Shown here: piece by piece, positions 1 to 10,330 of the stretch
How the letters are laid out: every line of letters begins with the position of its first letter
Position numbering within the stretch: position 1 is the first letter of the stretch
Assembly (NCBI RefSeq): GCF_037975245.1
Contig: NC_092564.1
Span: forward strand, 19,041,984 to 19,105,983
DNA length: 64,000 bases
From: Apostichopus japonicus
Taxonomy: Eukaryota > Echinodermata > Holothuroidea > Aspidochirotida > Stichopodidae
Direction of reading: 5' to 3'
The notes under the pieces: model-generated
Databases searched by the model: none
What the model saw: the letters and a program-made list of their open reading frames with translations, nothing else
Told to the model about the DNA's origin: nothing
Made by a program: the position numbers and the translations under genes

Positions 1-928
1 CTTATAGTAGTTATCAATGCTGAAATATTTCATCGTCCATTCTAACAATCATCAATGTCTGGGAGTAATATATAAAGAATCAGCTTTCCTAATAGTTATC
101 CATACTGAGATATTTCATTGGCTATTCTAACAATCATCAATGACTGGGAGTTATATATAAAGAATCAGCTTAACTTATAGTAGTTATCAATTCTGAAATA
201 TTTCATCGTCCATTCTAACAATCCTCAATGACTGGGAGTTATATACAAAGAATCAGCTTTACTAGCAATTATCCGTGCTGAGATATTGCATCGTCTATTC
301 TAACAATCATCAATGACTGGGAGTAATATAGAAAGAATCAGCTTAACTTATAGTAGTTATCAATGCTGAAATATTTCATCGTCCATTCTAACAATTATCA
401 ATGACTGGGAGTTATATAGAAAGAATCAGCTTTACTAGTAGTTATCCATACTGAGATATTTCATTGTCTATTCTAACAACAATCAATGACTGGGAGTTAT
501 ATATAAAGAATCAGCTTAACTTATAGTAGTTATCAATTCTGAAATATTTCATCGTCCATTCTAACAATCCTCAATGACTGGGAGTTATATACAAAGAATC
601 AGCTTTACTAGCAATTATCCGTGCTGAGATATTGCATCGTCCATTCTAACAATCATCAATGACTGGGAGTAATATAGAAAGAATCAGCTTTAATAGTAGT
701 TATACCCATACTGAAATATTTCATCGTTCATTCTATCAATCATCAATGTCTGGGAGTAACATAGAAAGAATCATCTTTATTGAGATCTTGCATCGTCTAT
801 TCTAACAATCATCAATGACTGGGAGTTATATATGAAGAATCAGCTTTACTAGTAGTTACCCATACTGAGATATTTCATCGTCCATTCTAACAATCATCAA
901 TGACTGGGAGTAACATAGAAAGAATCAG
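1..928. repeat. ~85-bp tandem satellite, higher-order array
   Basis: About 11 copies of a unit carrying the landmarks ATTTCATCGTCCATTCTAAC and ATCAATGACTGGGAG. Successive GGGAG landmarks lie 84-89 bp apart (61, 146, 234, 319, 408, 492, 580, 665, 752, 821, 906), with one shortened unit (69 bp). Two monomer types alternate (TAGTTATCAA..GAAATATTTC and TAG/CA-TTATCC..GAGATATT), and the block starting at 171 recurs at 517, giving a higher-order period near 346 bp. The array runs off the left edge. No coding capacity. Confidence 0.93.
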
Positions 929-1305
929 AACCTCAAAGAAATACTTTTGAAGAACAATTAGCATAATGAGATCTGTGTCCATTACTGATGACCTATGATC
1001 AAACTAAGACATCCCCTGTAGTCATTTTGTTCCTTCCGAAATTTTAGAATACTCAAAATCTAAATAATTAACATAACAATATGAAAAACGAAACAGTTTC
1101 TTTAACTTATAACAACAACAAGAAAATAATATCACATAATGTTAACAAGATATAAAAATATAACATAATGTAAAAATTAGTATAAATATAACATTAGTTT
1201 ATTAACGTAGATAGTATTAGCATTTGAGAACACAGTGTTTATGTATTCATATTTGACACATGCGTCAGCTGAATTTGGTAAATGTTTTGATATTTCATAA
1301 TTAAG
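929..1305. other. A/T-rich 3' flank of the sulfotransferase gene
   Basis: A/T-rich unique sequence between the satellite and the sulfotransferase stop codon. Apart from the minus-strand poly(A) signal I see no gene or repeat here. Confidence 0.6.
1198..1203 (-). terminator. AATAAA poly(A) signal of the sulfotransferase gene
   Basis: TTTATT on the plus strand reads AATAAA on the minus strand, about 103 nt past the TAA stop at 1306-1308. Position and orientation fit the 3' end of the sulfotransferase mRNA. Confidence 0.6.
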
Positions 1306-2260
1306 TTACATTTTGTCAAGTGACTTAAAGTTCAGAGATCTCTCCTTTTGTTTCTCAAATATTTTCTTAGCCCTCTGGTATAGTCTGACATCTGCTCCTA
1401 GAGCCCTCTGAACATCTTTATTCTCCATCAACAATTTCTTCGCTTGAATCCTCTCCTCCTTTCGTTCTTCACTTTCTTTGGGTCTTGCGTTAGAATGACT
1501 ATTTTGACATTCATCATGAAATGGTATACCCAGAGCTTCTTGCAGTAGTAACAGGGTAGTGTCCAGTTCTTCCAGAATACCAACCACTGCAAACATTTCC
1601 TCCATCTGTTGCTCTGCGTAATTTAGAACCATCTCAATTTCTGTGAAATTGTAGTTGACAATTTGCTCAACCTCTAACTGCTCCCTGTCACACATCCACC
1701 CTCCTTCTGGCGCGGTGCCTTTTTGACATTTGTGAAGGCAAGTCAACTGATGGAAGAAGATGCTACGAACTAAAAGAGCAAATTCCTCAATCGGTTGGTT
1801 GCACGGTGCATTCGATCCTCCACCATATTTACAGAAGAAATAGTGAGACACCATTCTATCATATGGATCTCTCAATACGGTAAAGTGTGCACATCGTCTC
1901 GGCTTTAAATGCTCACACAGACTGAACCCGTAAGTCCCCATGAAGAAATCGACATCGTCAAAGCCACCGTTTAGCATTTTCTCTTTCGTTTCTCCTGCGT
2001 TTTTAGCAAAGACAGTGAACGGTTCTGCTTTGCCGTATTTTTGGTTAATTTTAGAAACGCAATCTTTGATGGTCGTGCCACCTCCTTTAGGATAATGCAC
2101 AAAACCGAGGGTAGTATTTTTGAATACTGAATCCTCTATTCCAGGAGTCAAGAAGTAATTAGGTAAGGAGTTACCTCCGTGAATTATCTTGGCTAATTCT
2201 GGATCAATTTCTGTCACCTCTCGTTGTTTTTCAAATCCATTCTCAGCATTATTGATAAAT
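1306..2260 (-). CDS. Sulfotransferase coding exon 2 (catalytic domain)
   Basis: Acceptor ..CCCCTCATAG|A, then the whole catalytic domain with both PAPS-binding motifs, ending in TAA. The GTG at 2217 is an internal valine, not a start: the frame is open upstream to the splice site. The C terminus is lysine-rich with no further domain. Confidence 0.88.
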
Positions 2261-2723
2261 CTATGAGGGGAAAATAAAGTTTAATAATTAAACTTAAAGA
2301 ATACAATGTAAAATGATATAAAAATCCATTGATAAATATTACTTGTTTTATCAGTAATTTATCTCACATCCTTTTTTAGCCAGTGGTGATTTAATTTTTG
2401 TTTTAATTGTTTTGGGGAAACCTTCACCCTACGAGATTGAATCCATCCGTACCACTGCAGTGTGGGTAAAATTATATATATATATATATGTATAACGTAG
2501 ACTTAGATATTATAAGTTACCTTATAAGTTCTCTTATTTCTACTTACCTCGAAGTCTTTCTATTCGGGAGATTCTGTGGTAAAAAGCTGTTTCCATGAGA
2601 ATTTAGAAAGGCAAACGTACACACGACTGTGAAAATGAGTATCGCGAAATTGGTTGTGGAATGAATGCGGCGACAAAAACCCTCTACTAAATTTGCGTAC
2701 AACTCCATCAATGCGCCAAACAT
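1306..2723 (-). CDS. Type II membrane sulfotransferase, two coding exons (376 aa)
   Basis: Join complement(2548..2723, 1306..2260). The first exon ends at a GTAAGTA donor and the second starts after TCATAG. The split codon AG|A closes in frame and gives 376 residues. Start chosen at the ATG at 2723-2721; a second in-frame ATG follows five codons on. Residues about 26-44 form one hydrophobic segment (TNFAILIFTVVCTFAFL) after a short basic N terminus, as in Golgi type II sulfotransferases. A P-loop-like 5'-phosphosulfate motif (HYPKGGGTTI) and a 3'-phosphate motif (FTVLRDPYDRMVSHYFF) mark PAPS binding, so it should transfer sulfate from PAPS to a glycan or other luminal acceptor. Several cysteines in the middle suggest a disulfide-bonded luminal fold. 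The acceptor cannot be told from sequence. The family is sure; the exact subfamily and any 5' noncoding exon are not. Confidence 0.85.
2261..2547 (-). other. Intron of the sulfotransferase gene
   Basis: 287-bp GT-AG intron, phase 2, containing a short (TA)n tract near 2471-2490. Confidence 0.8.
2548..2723 (-). CDS. Sulfotransferase coding exon 1 (signal anchor)
   Basis: Starts ATGTTTGGCGCATTG and ends ..ACTTCGAG before GTAAGTA; phase 2 at its end. It encodes the cytoplasmic tip, the membrane anchor and the start of the stem. An unspliced reading would stop at once in the intron (TAA at 2546-2544). Confidence 0.8.
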
Positions 2724-3114
2724 TGCAACGTACAAATATATATATTTATATATTTATATTAACAAATATGTATATACATATATACTGCGCTATAACACCA
2801 GCGTACAGTTCTCTGTGCACTCGACAACTGATTCCAGTTTTACCAAATGAACCATTTTAGAATTCTGAATGCAGTATCAGAGATGTATTCACGCCATATA
2901 AATATGACCTTCATAATTATACTATTTTTAATAAGCAATTATGTTTTAAAAAGAGGGTATTCATACAGGCGTGAACCGACAATGAAGGTACCTTCCATTA
3001 TCTACCTACCCACCTACCAACGAGTTTATTGTATAAAATTATTCAAAATATTATTTGTTAACTTCTATCTATTCACTGAGTGTGGTAAAAAAAGGGGCTC
3101 ATATATAGATATAG

Positions 3115-3158
<44 letters not shown>

Positions 3159-3527
3159 GGCTTTGATGTGCACTGATTCGTGCAATATAACAGAGCAAAG
3201 CGTAATTAAATCTTTTCTATATTCAAATAGTTCTTTCAACTATATGACCTTGGAAGATTGAACTTCAGTGCGGTTAGGAGAGTCGACCGATTAATTGTTA
3301 TTTTCGACATTAGTTACGGTATTATTTAAGTCCCAAATAAGAAAAGAATTATTGGAATCATTCCAGCGGAATATTTTTTCCACCTTTTCACCACCAACTG
3401 ATAAAAAATAGCTTGCCTTGCTATTTTCACAGTTTTCAACCTATGACCTAATATTTGTCTACATAGATGGATGTATATAATGAAAGCATAGTGAGTTGGG
3501 AAATCCCGAACAGTGAAAAAACTTCCA
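2724..3527. other. A/T-rich upstream region, no gene seen
   Basis: 5' flank of the sulfotransferase gene with short TATA-rich runs (for example 2732-2790) and a (TA)n tract at about 3123-3152. The lower part (about 3400-3527) is probably the body of the SINE whose tRNA head follows. No credible coding frame. Confidence 0.5.
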
Positions 3528-3598
3528 GCCTCCACCGTGATTCGAACCCGAGCCTCCCGCTTTATATGAGGACACCCTTACCACTAGGCAATGGACGC
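3528..3598 (-). mobile_element. tRNA-derived SINE head
   Basis: On the minus strand this reads as a near-complete tRNA: acceptor arms GCGTCCA and TGGAGGC pair at 6 of 7 positions, with an A box in TTGCCTAGTGGTAAGG and a B box GGGTTCGAATC. It is followed by TTTTTT and a non-tRNA body running to about 3400. I read it as a tRNA-headed SINE rather than a working tRNA gene, because the anticodon arm is poor and extra body sequence follows. Confidence 0.65.
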
Positions 3599-3680
3599 TG
3601 ATTGTATGTCCAGAGGTTTGAAACGTTGATCACCATATTATCGAACAATAATAGTTCTGTTTGGTGACTTATTTGCCTTA

Positions 3681-3683
<3 letters not shown>

Positions 3684-3723
<40 letters not shown>
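3684..3723. repeat. (TA)n microsatellite
   Basis: Perfect TA run directly abutting the MITE at 3724. TA repeats continue on its other side, so the element inserted into a TA tract. Confidence 0.9.
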
Positions 3724-3726
<3 letters not shown>

Positions 3727-4057
3727 TGGCGTAGGAAGGTACTTTTGAGTGGGGGGGGGGGGGGCTGAAGACTAATGGCCGGCCTGGGGGAGGGGTCTAA
3801 GGGGAGGGGGTGATTTTTTTGCATTTCCAGGTGGCCTCAGATGCAATTTGGTGCAATATAGCACACTTTAACATCCCACTCCATTTTGTAAATAATTTTG
3901 CATTTTCACCTGGCTTTAGATGAAATGAGATTTTTTTCTCATTTGGAAATGAAAAAGGGGTTTTCTGACTTGCGGAGCGGGGGCGGAATGATACTTCCGC
4001 CCCCCATATTTTCAATGGGGGCTGGCGCCCCCCAGCCCCCCGGTTCCTACGCCCTTG
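3724..4057. mobile_element. hAT-like MITE (334 bp)
   Basis: Starts CAGTGGCGTAGGAA and ends TTCCTACGCCCTTG, an inverted repeat matching at 12 of 14 positions. G-runs follow the left end and C-runs precede the right end. TA repeats on both sides hide the target duplication. It encodes nothing and belongs to a different subfamily from the elements with the shared core module. Confidence 0.75.
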
Positions 4058-4268
4058 TATATATATATATACTCATAACATTTTCAGTGGAGTGGAATTG
4101 TTAGCGCCAATATGTGCCTGATGAGTGCCTGATGAAAAGGAAGAAAATGTCTGTAAAACAAGAATAATCCGGTGAAAAAAAACAAGTTTTTTGGGGGGTT
4201 ATATTATATTCCCAAACATAAACATGAAATCAGAGTGTACAAGCAGCTTTTCACTTACCTGCAGCTTA

Positions 4269-4402
4269 CAACATTCATGTAGGCCTACAATAGCGCAGAC
4301 AATATTCATGTATAGGCCTACAATAGCGCGGAAAACATTCATGTATACTCCTACAATATCGCGGAATACATTCATGTATTAGGCCTACAATAGCGCAGAA
4401 AC
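4269..4402. repeat. ~38-bp tandem repeat, about 4 copies
   Basis: The motif ACATTCATGTA..GGCCTACAATAGCGC recurs near 4270, 4301, 4334 and 4368 with small changes. Confidence 0.8.
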
Positions 4403-4882
4403 AAAAAGTTACAGAATTTTCATGACACGTTCAACTTGTATTACCGGAATAGTACTTCAAAAATTATCATTTAATTTACACCATATATTGCGTATAAAGA
4501 GAAATAACGAATTAGACATACATTCATTGGAATTCATTAAAATATTAGATACATTGGAAACATTACTAATCACTCCCCGCGGGGGACACATTCTTAACAG
4601 TACCAAAGGTACAAAAATTAATTTCCGCAATCTACAATTTCGCCGAATTATTATGAATGAAACTGTAAAACTATATCTTTTTGTGATGTAATATATAATT
4701 ATATATGGTCTGGACCTAGGCTAGAAGCTGCTCTTTACGGTAGCCTAGTTTGGCCACTGGAGTATTTGTGATATGTTGCAATCGGCACAGGACGGAGAGG
4801 AGGGTGGCGTGGGCACTGGGAGATGTAAAAGAGAATATAACAATTCTCAACCCTATAGTCACCCTATATGGTTTATAGAAGT
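4403..4882. other. Unique sequence, no gene seen
   Basis: A/T-rich sequence with no coding frame I believe in and no recognisable repeat. Confidence 0.4.
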
Positions 4883-4890
4883 AACGAAGC

Positions 4891-5266
4891 CAGTGGCGGA
4901 GCGTCCATACAGTCAGGGGGCGGATGCCCCCCTGACGGACTCAAATGGACTACTGGCGCCCTTTTCAGCTGTTTACCACTTTTTACTTATTCGCGATTAT
5001 TGACTTTTTTATAGCGCTCTCATCTACATGTTGGCATTTGTCACAGTTTGTTGGCTGTGACACCTATTTATTCTTCGTTTATCTGCAAATTAGCAAGGCC
5101 TGGAAAGGGTACCAATTTCCGGCGATCTAGGGATTATCTTTACTCAAAAAAAAAATTCTGCGGCTCCGCGCCAACCTGTGGTGGCGCTCTGCTTAGATAG
5201 TGTCGAAAGCGCCCCTACAGACCATTCTCGACCCCCCCCCCCCCGACCAATACCGCTCCGCCACTG
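4891..5266. mobile_element. hAT MITE with perfect 8-bp target duplication (376 bp)
   Basis: Perfect 13-bp terminal inverted repeats (CAGTGGCGGAGCG and CGCTCCGCCACTG) flanked by the identical 8-bp duplication AACGAAGC at 4883-4890 and 5267-5274, the hAT hallmark. It carries the shared internal module (TTTCCGGCGATCTAG near 5116; CTCCGCGCCAACC..TAGATAGTG at 5163-5202). Non-coding and non-autonomous. A clean copy, so probably fairly recent. Confidence 0.92.
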
Positions 5267-5274
5267 AACGAAGC

Positions 5275-6044
5275 TGCAAATGTAATGCATGTGTACGTAC
5301 ATGGGTTGTGTATACTGGATTCCCCGAGGAGTATGCAAAAGCTACTTAAAGGTATAAATAGACACCCCCGCCTCCACCCTTCCCCAAGGCCCAGTAATAG
5401 CCTATTTAACCAAGTTACTTGTAAACGGTCCAGTCTACTGAAAATTCGATGATCCGTAAGCCCGTCTATCATGTAATGACAAATTCTTCATATGCTGATG
5501 GCATAGCCTTCTCCACACTTAGTTGTTTACTTTTATACTCTGACCTTGTATTTATAGACTTTTTATATTCTTTGGTCTGCCGGTCGTCCGCATATTGACC
5601 GTTATAATCCCTGTATAATATCAGCGGTCTAGCTAATTCAAGATCAAGGTTGAAATTAATTGTAAAAGAAAGTAGCAATCTTTGTCATGGCTTCCGTTTC
5701 AAATTATTGCAGAATTATAATTAATATTTGACCTTTATGACGAAAATAACCCCAAGTTATTGTGTCTGTGTATTTACTTATTGTTTTACATAAAAGTATA
5801 CATACAACACCTATTAGAGATCACTTTACAATGTATAGGTTGATAATTCAATAACTTTTGAAATTAATTTGAAAAGAGAATTCATTGTCGAGGCCTTCTT
5901 TTCTCACATTGACACTGCAAAGCCTATCATTGGTGATTTAAATTGATTTGTAAGAAATTGTTGATCACTTTCCCAAATCTCAACTCCTTGGTTTATGTTA
6001 CCGAAGGCCTCTATTAATGTTTACGTCTTTCTAATTAATAAATT
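5275..6044. other. Unique sequence between MITEs
   Basis: No gene or clear repeat seen. Coding frames here are short and without features. Confidence 0.4.
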
Positions 6045-6092
6045 CAGGCGCGTATCCAGGGGGCGTTGGGGCGCGCGCCCCCCGAGTAAGAA

Positions 6093-6215
6093 AAAGAGGA
6101 GGGGGTTAAAGAGAGAAGAAAAAGGGAAAAAAGGGGGGAGAGGGGAGGAAGGAAGGGAAAAGAAAAAGAAGGAAGAGAGAAAAAGGAGAAAGGAGGGAGT
6201 AGAAGAAAAACGCCA
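6093..6215 (+). repeat. Polypurine tract
   Basis: About 120 bp nearly all A and G inside the level-1 element. Low complexity; the reading frames over it are meaningless. Confidence 0.85.
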
Positions 6216-6281
6216 AGACACCGGGAAAAAAGGAACAGTCATAAAGACAGCGCTGAGCCCTATTACATACACAGGGTAGCC

Positions 6282-6326
6282 AGTGACGGATCAAGGATTT
6301 CGGAGAGGCGTGCGCCTCACCCTACC
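6282..6326. mobile_element. Fragment with a MITE left end
   Basis: CAGTGACGGATCAAGG resembles the left ends of neighbouring elements, followed by the GGCGTGCGCC type of G/C run. I found no matching right end, so it is a fragment cut by the level-2 insertion. Confidence 0.4.
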
Positions 6327-7111
6327 CAGGGGCGTCGGAAGCTATTTGGGATTGGTACGGCAGATCAGAGTGTGGGCTTCTATCATAATTATCGGGGGGC
6401 AGTGGCGTAGCTACGGGGGGCCTGGGGGCCGGGGCCCCCTATGAAATCGGCTGGCCCCCCCACTGGCCCCCCACTGGGAATGGGGTAAAAAAAATTGTAA
6501 AAAAAAAAATTGTAAAAAAAAAAAAAAACTCATCAGTGGGATTCACTAATATTTTTTGTTCAATAATTTGGGAAATAGAGTTACACAATTTTCTCGTCTG
6601 CATCTGGCAGAATAAGAATAATACAATATCTGCAGTAATCATGAGAATGGTCATACAGCATGGCATGACAATGGTCGATGCGACGGTTGCGACCATACAC
6701 CACGAACCTTGTGCATGTGCTGCGCGATATCGATATCTACCAATACATGTTATCGGTCATCGATTGGCAAAAAAACCCAGATTCTGATGACAGCTGCCTC
6801 AAGAAACCCAATAAATGGCCTAATTAGCACCGAGCCACCAATGTGGACCATTACCGAAACATCGATGCGTGTTAGTCTTCCATCCCCTTCCTCTAATGCT
6901 ATTTAAGTCCACATGTGGGCATTTCCTGCAAACCTACCGGTAGCCCACAGGGGTTTGAGTTGGGAGAAAGGCCTTGACACCTTGAAACAACAAATGATGC
7001 CAACCATAGGCGTACGAGGCGGGGGTGCAGGGGGCAGACTGCCCCCTAAATTTCCAGAGGACAAGAAATTCGGGCAAAAGTCCTGAAAAATTCGGGCAGC
7101 CTAAGAGGAGA

Positions 7112-7120
<9 letters not shown>

Positions 7121-7165
<45 letters not shown>
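7121..7165. repeat. (TA)n microsatellite
   Basis: Perfect TA run inside the level-4 element, preceded by an A-run. Confidence 0.9.
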
Positions 7166-7168
<3 letters not shown>

Positions 7169-7344
7169 GTAGCTTGCCCGAATCTTTTTCAAATTTTCGC
7201 CCGACAATTCCATGATTTTCTTTATTTAGCATCATGATGCCCGAATATTTCCGTGTAACACCACCGTAAGCGCAGTTCATCTGGGCTACCACGCTTTTTG
7301 CACGATCATTTTTTTCTTCTAACTAGTCAATTGTATACCTGGAC

Positions 7345-8003
7345 CAAGGGCGGCGGAACCGGGGGACACAGGGGGCACGTGCCCCTCCCCCACTTTTCCT
7401 CAGGTTAGAAATGTGCCTTTTTTCTACATAAAACTTGAGGTGCCTCAAGTTAGCAAGAGGCCAGGGAACCAGAATGAACACTCGGGAAGGGCCGTTTCCG
7501 GCCATCTGAGGGGTTTGTAAAACCAAAAATTTTCTAAAGCACGCTCCGCGCCAACCGATGGTGGCGCTCCACTCTGATAGCCGTGCATACAACTTTGCAA
7601 ATCCTGGCTAAGCCCGTGACTTTTAACGAATTTCTGTGAGTCAAACTCAAAGCATTATCGAATGGAAAAATTTGTTAAGATATTAACAACAAAAAAACTC
7701 TAATTCGGAAGATTCCTAAATTAGCAACTAGCATGATTTCACCTCATTTTGTCTCAAAAGAAAACTTGTTCCTTGTTTCCCAATTTGCGCATTGGATTTT
7801 GCAGTGCTAGTATGCATATTTTGCTTGAGGGGGGGGGGGGGGGCGTTGATGGAGTGATGTGTATACACAAATAAGATAATACAATAAGAGTAATAAAGGG
7901 TACTGAATATAACGCTGCATCATTCCAATCGAATTTCTGCAAAGTGCCCTTTGATGTCGGTGCCCCCCCCCCCCCCAGATTAAAAGTGCTCCCGCCGCCC
8001 TTG
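7345..8003. mobile_element. Innermost hAT MITE of the nest, level 5 (659 bp)
   Basis: Perfect 12-bp ends CAAGGGCGGCGG / CCGCCGCCCTTG, flanked by ACCTGGAC (7337-7344) and ACCTGGAT (8004-8011), an 8-bp duplication with one change. Core module at 7489-7580. As the innermost insertion it is the youngest of the stack. No coding sequence. Confidence 0.85.
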
Positions 8004-9113
8004 ACCTGGATATCCCCGACATGAGTGTATAAAAGAAACATTTTCTTTTTCATGGATGGTGGGTGGGGGGGGGGAGTGTCTATAAGCCTAGAAGTACAGG
8101 TTTATCATATTCTTTGTTATATTTTATACTTTTTGGTGAGACAAATTGCAGTCTCACCCGACACAGCGACATTATCCCGCCTACGTGTCGTTGAACAATG
8201 TTTTTCTGGAGGTAGCTGAGTACTGTGTTAAAATAATAAATAAGGTAACTAAATATAGCAGCTTAAAAAATATACTGTCCCATTTTTCCCCTTCAAAGTG
8301 ATGTTACAATTTTTTCTTCTTCTAATTTACCAAATTTTTGGGGAACTGTAAATTTCTAAAACGTGAGATTATAAAATAAAGAATGTTTAGATGCAACTTG
8401 CAAGGCCTCAGAAGTGCCGTTTCCGGCAATCTGAGAGGCATTGTGTGCCAAAAATGTTCTTGTTCGCTACGCGCGGCTTAGATAGTGTCACGGGAACTTT
8501 CGGGCACAAAATGTTCTGCCCCCCAAACTGAAATGGTCCCGTACGCCTTTGATGTCAACTTCACTCAAGTTAAAAGTGCATGAAAGAGAAATTTTTTTTA
8601 CATTTCTGTCACCAAAGTTGCACATCTTTTTGGATGCTATTTTGCCTCACAGGTGCCATCTCCTGCGATCTGGGGGGTGCTGAAATCTCAAATTTTCTCT
8701 GTACGCTCCGCGCCAACCAAGGTGGCGCTCCGCTCAGATAGTAACCTCCGGCCCCCCACAAGAAACAACAGCCCCCCATGGCCCCCCATTCAAAAAATCC
8801 TAGCTACGCCACTGGGGGGGGGGGGGGTTGGTAGGTGAAACTACGCTACGCGCCACCATGATTGGCGCCTAGCGTAATGAAGAAAATTTTGAAAAATGTC
8901 TCCCAGATTGCAGGAAATGGAACTTCCCGAGCTTGAAAACAAGACCCCTGCCACCCGACTAATCTTCTGAAACACATTTTGAAGTATGTTTCATTTTGGT
9001 TCTTTATTTTTTGCCATTTTTTTTTTAGTCCTACTTTTTTCTTCTTCTTTTTTTTGCGCCGTGAATATTGGTCCGGCGTTCGCCGGACCTGCCGTACCGA
9101 CTCCGACGCCCTG

Positions 9114-9169
9114 CTACCCCTTAAACCGACGTCTCCATTTTTGAAGTTTTAATTTTCCCTCTCTCACTA

Positions 9170-9236
<67 letters not shown>

Positions 9237-9958
9237 CTATATATGGTCTTACATAAGGCGTGTATGTGTATGGACGCCCTAGACAATTGTACAATTGTGC
9301 TATATATGAAACCAACTGTGGCTGGTCTCGAACTCGACCAAGTAGTCGGGGAACATAAAGCATTTCGGTATTAGACCAGGATCTATGCGAACTGCACTAG
9401 ACCTATATCCTTCGATGCAACACTACCATCCAGAAATGAAATGTTATACACTCCGACCTGAGTGTTATACCCGGAAAAGGGGGCCCCGCTATACTGATGC
9501 ACAGAAAAAGGGTACCGGTACCTCTTTGGATAGGGAGGGCCCGTTTTACTCATGCAAGACTGAACAAGACAATATACGTATTTTCACGTGATACGGAATA
9601 CGGACATCATGATCATGGGCTCATAAGGTATTAATGTATGTATCGAGCTAGTTGTGTTATTTATTATTATAATGAAAACAAAGTATATAATTTAAAACCC
9701 AATTCTAGCCAAAGAGTACAACATCGGGACATATGATTTCTAAAACAATAACCCAACACCCAACAGAAAAAAAAACAGGGCTTTCATATAAATATAATAA
9801 TAAAAGTAAGAATAAAGATGCCTTCGGTGTATCTGCATGGTAAGTAAAAAAGCACAGGAAACTAGGCTTAGATGGAGACAAAGTTTCAGCCGAAATTAGG
9901 CCTATGCTTAGGTTTGATTACTGTATTTGTACAGTAGTTTCAATTATACTCCATACAG
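9114..9958. other. Interior of the level-1 element with a (TA)n tract
   Basis: Holds a long (TA)n run at about 9172-9229 and, on the minus strand near 9310-9390, a weak pol III B-box-like GAGTTCGAGACC that may be a worn SINE. No gene seen. Confidence 0.45.
9172..9229. repeat. (TA)n microsatellite
   Basis: Nearly perfect TA run of about 58 bp. Confidence 0.9.
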
Positions 9959-10330
9959 TAGGGGGCACTTGCCCCCCCCCCCCCCACCCTGGAAAATTGA
10001 AAATTGAACAGAAAGGTTAAGCATTTGACATTTCAATGGTTTCACTCAACCAACAGTTATCTAGTTATGTTCATTGCATACGGACCCATAATGCATTACT
10101 GAAATTATTGAAAGTCAAAATCCTAAGACATGAGATCTCAAAATAACCGATGTGTAAATGCTACATGAACGGGAAGTGTCTTTCCCGACGATCTAGGAGT
10201 AGTTTTTGGCTCCGCGCCAACCGATCATGGCGCTCCGCTTAGATAGTATCACGTGTGTTACACCTATAATATGACCTACCGATCCCCCTCCCCCACCACC
10301 CCCTTGTAAACATTTCTGCGGACGCCCTTG
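9959..10330. mobile_element. Left-truncated hAT-like MITE
   Basis: Right end CTGCGGACGCCCTTG is of the CAAGGGCG type seen in the level-5 element. The left end is missing, starting instead within GGGGGCACTTGCCCCC. Core module at about 10170-10247. Confidence 0.55.

Larger units (their letters stand above)
7005..8551. mobile_element. Nested hAT-like element, level 4
   Basis: Ends CATAGGCGTACG and CGTACGCCTTTG match at 11 of 12 positions. Flanks ATGCCAAC (6997-7004) and ATGTCAAC (8552-8559) are an 8-bp duplication with one change. It contains a (TA)n run, the level-5 element and its own reduced core module (about 8410-8488). Confidence 0.82.
6400..8814. mobile_element. Nested hAT-like element, level 3
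   Basis: CAGTGGCGTAGCTA at the left and TAGCTACGCCACTG at the right are perfect 14-bp inverted repeats. The flanks are G-runs, so the duplication cannot be judged. It carries the core module at about 8652-8741 and is interrupted by the level-4 element. Confidence 0.7.
6327..9113. mobile_element. Nested hAT-like element, level 2
   Basis: Left CAGGGGCGTCGGAAG..GGTACGGCAG and right CTGCCGTACC..CCGACGCCCTG are inverted matches with a small gap. The flanks share only CTACC, so the target duplication is unclear. Its shared core module lies on the minus strand (8839-8928). The level-3 element at 6400-8814 sits inside it. Confidence 0.6.

Noticed and set aside
5995-6294. Charged frame on plus and Phe/Ser/Leu-rich frame on minus
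   Set aside because: Both come from the polypurine tract inside a MITE.
9310-9390. Possible minus-strand SINE (GAGTTCGAGACC)
   Set aside because: The B box is fair but the A-box half is unclear; kept only as a note in the region entry.
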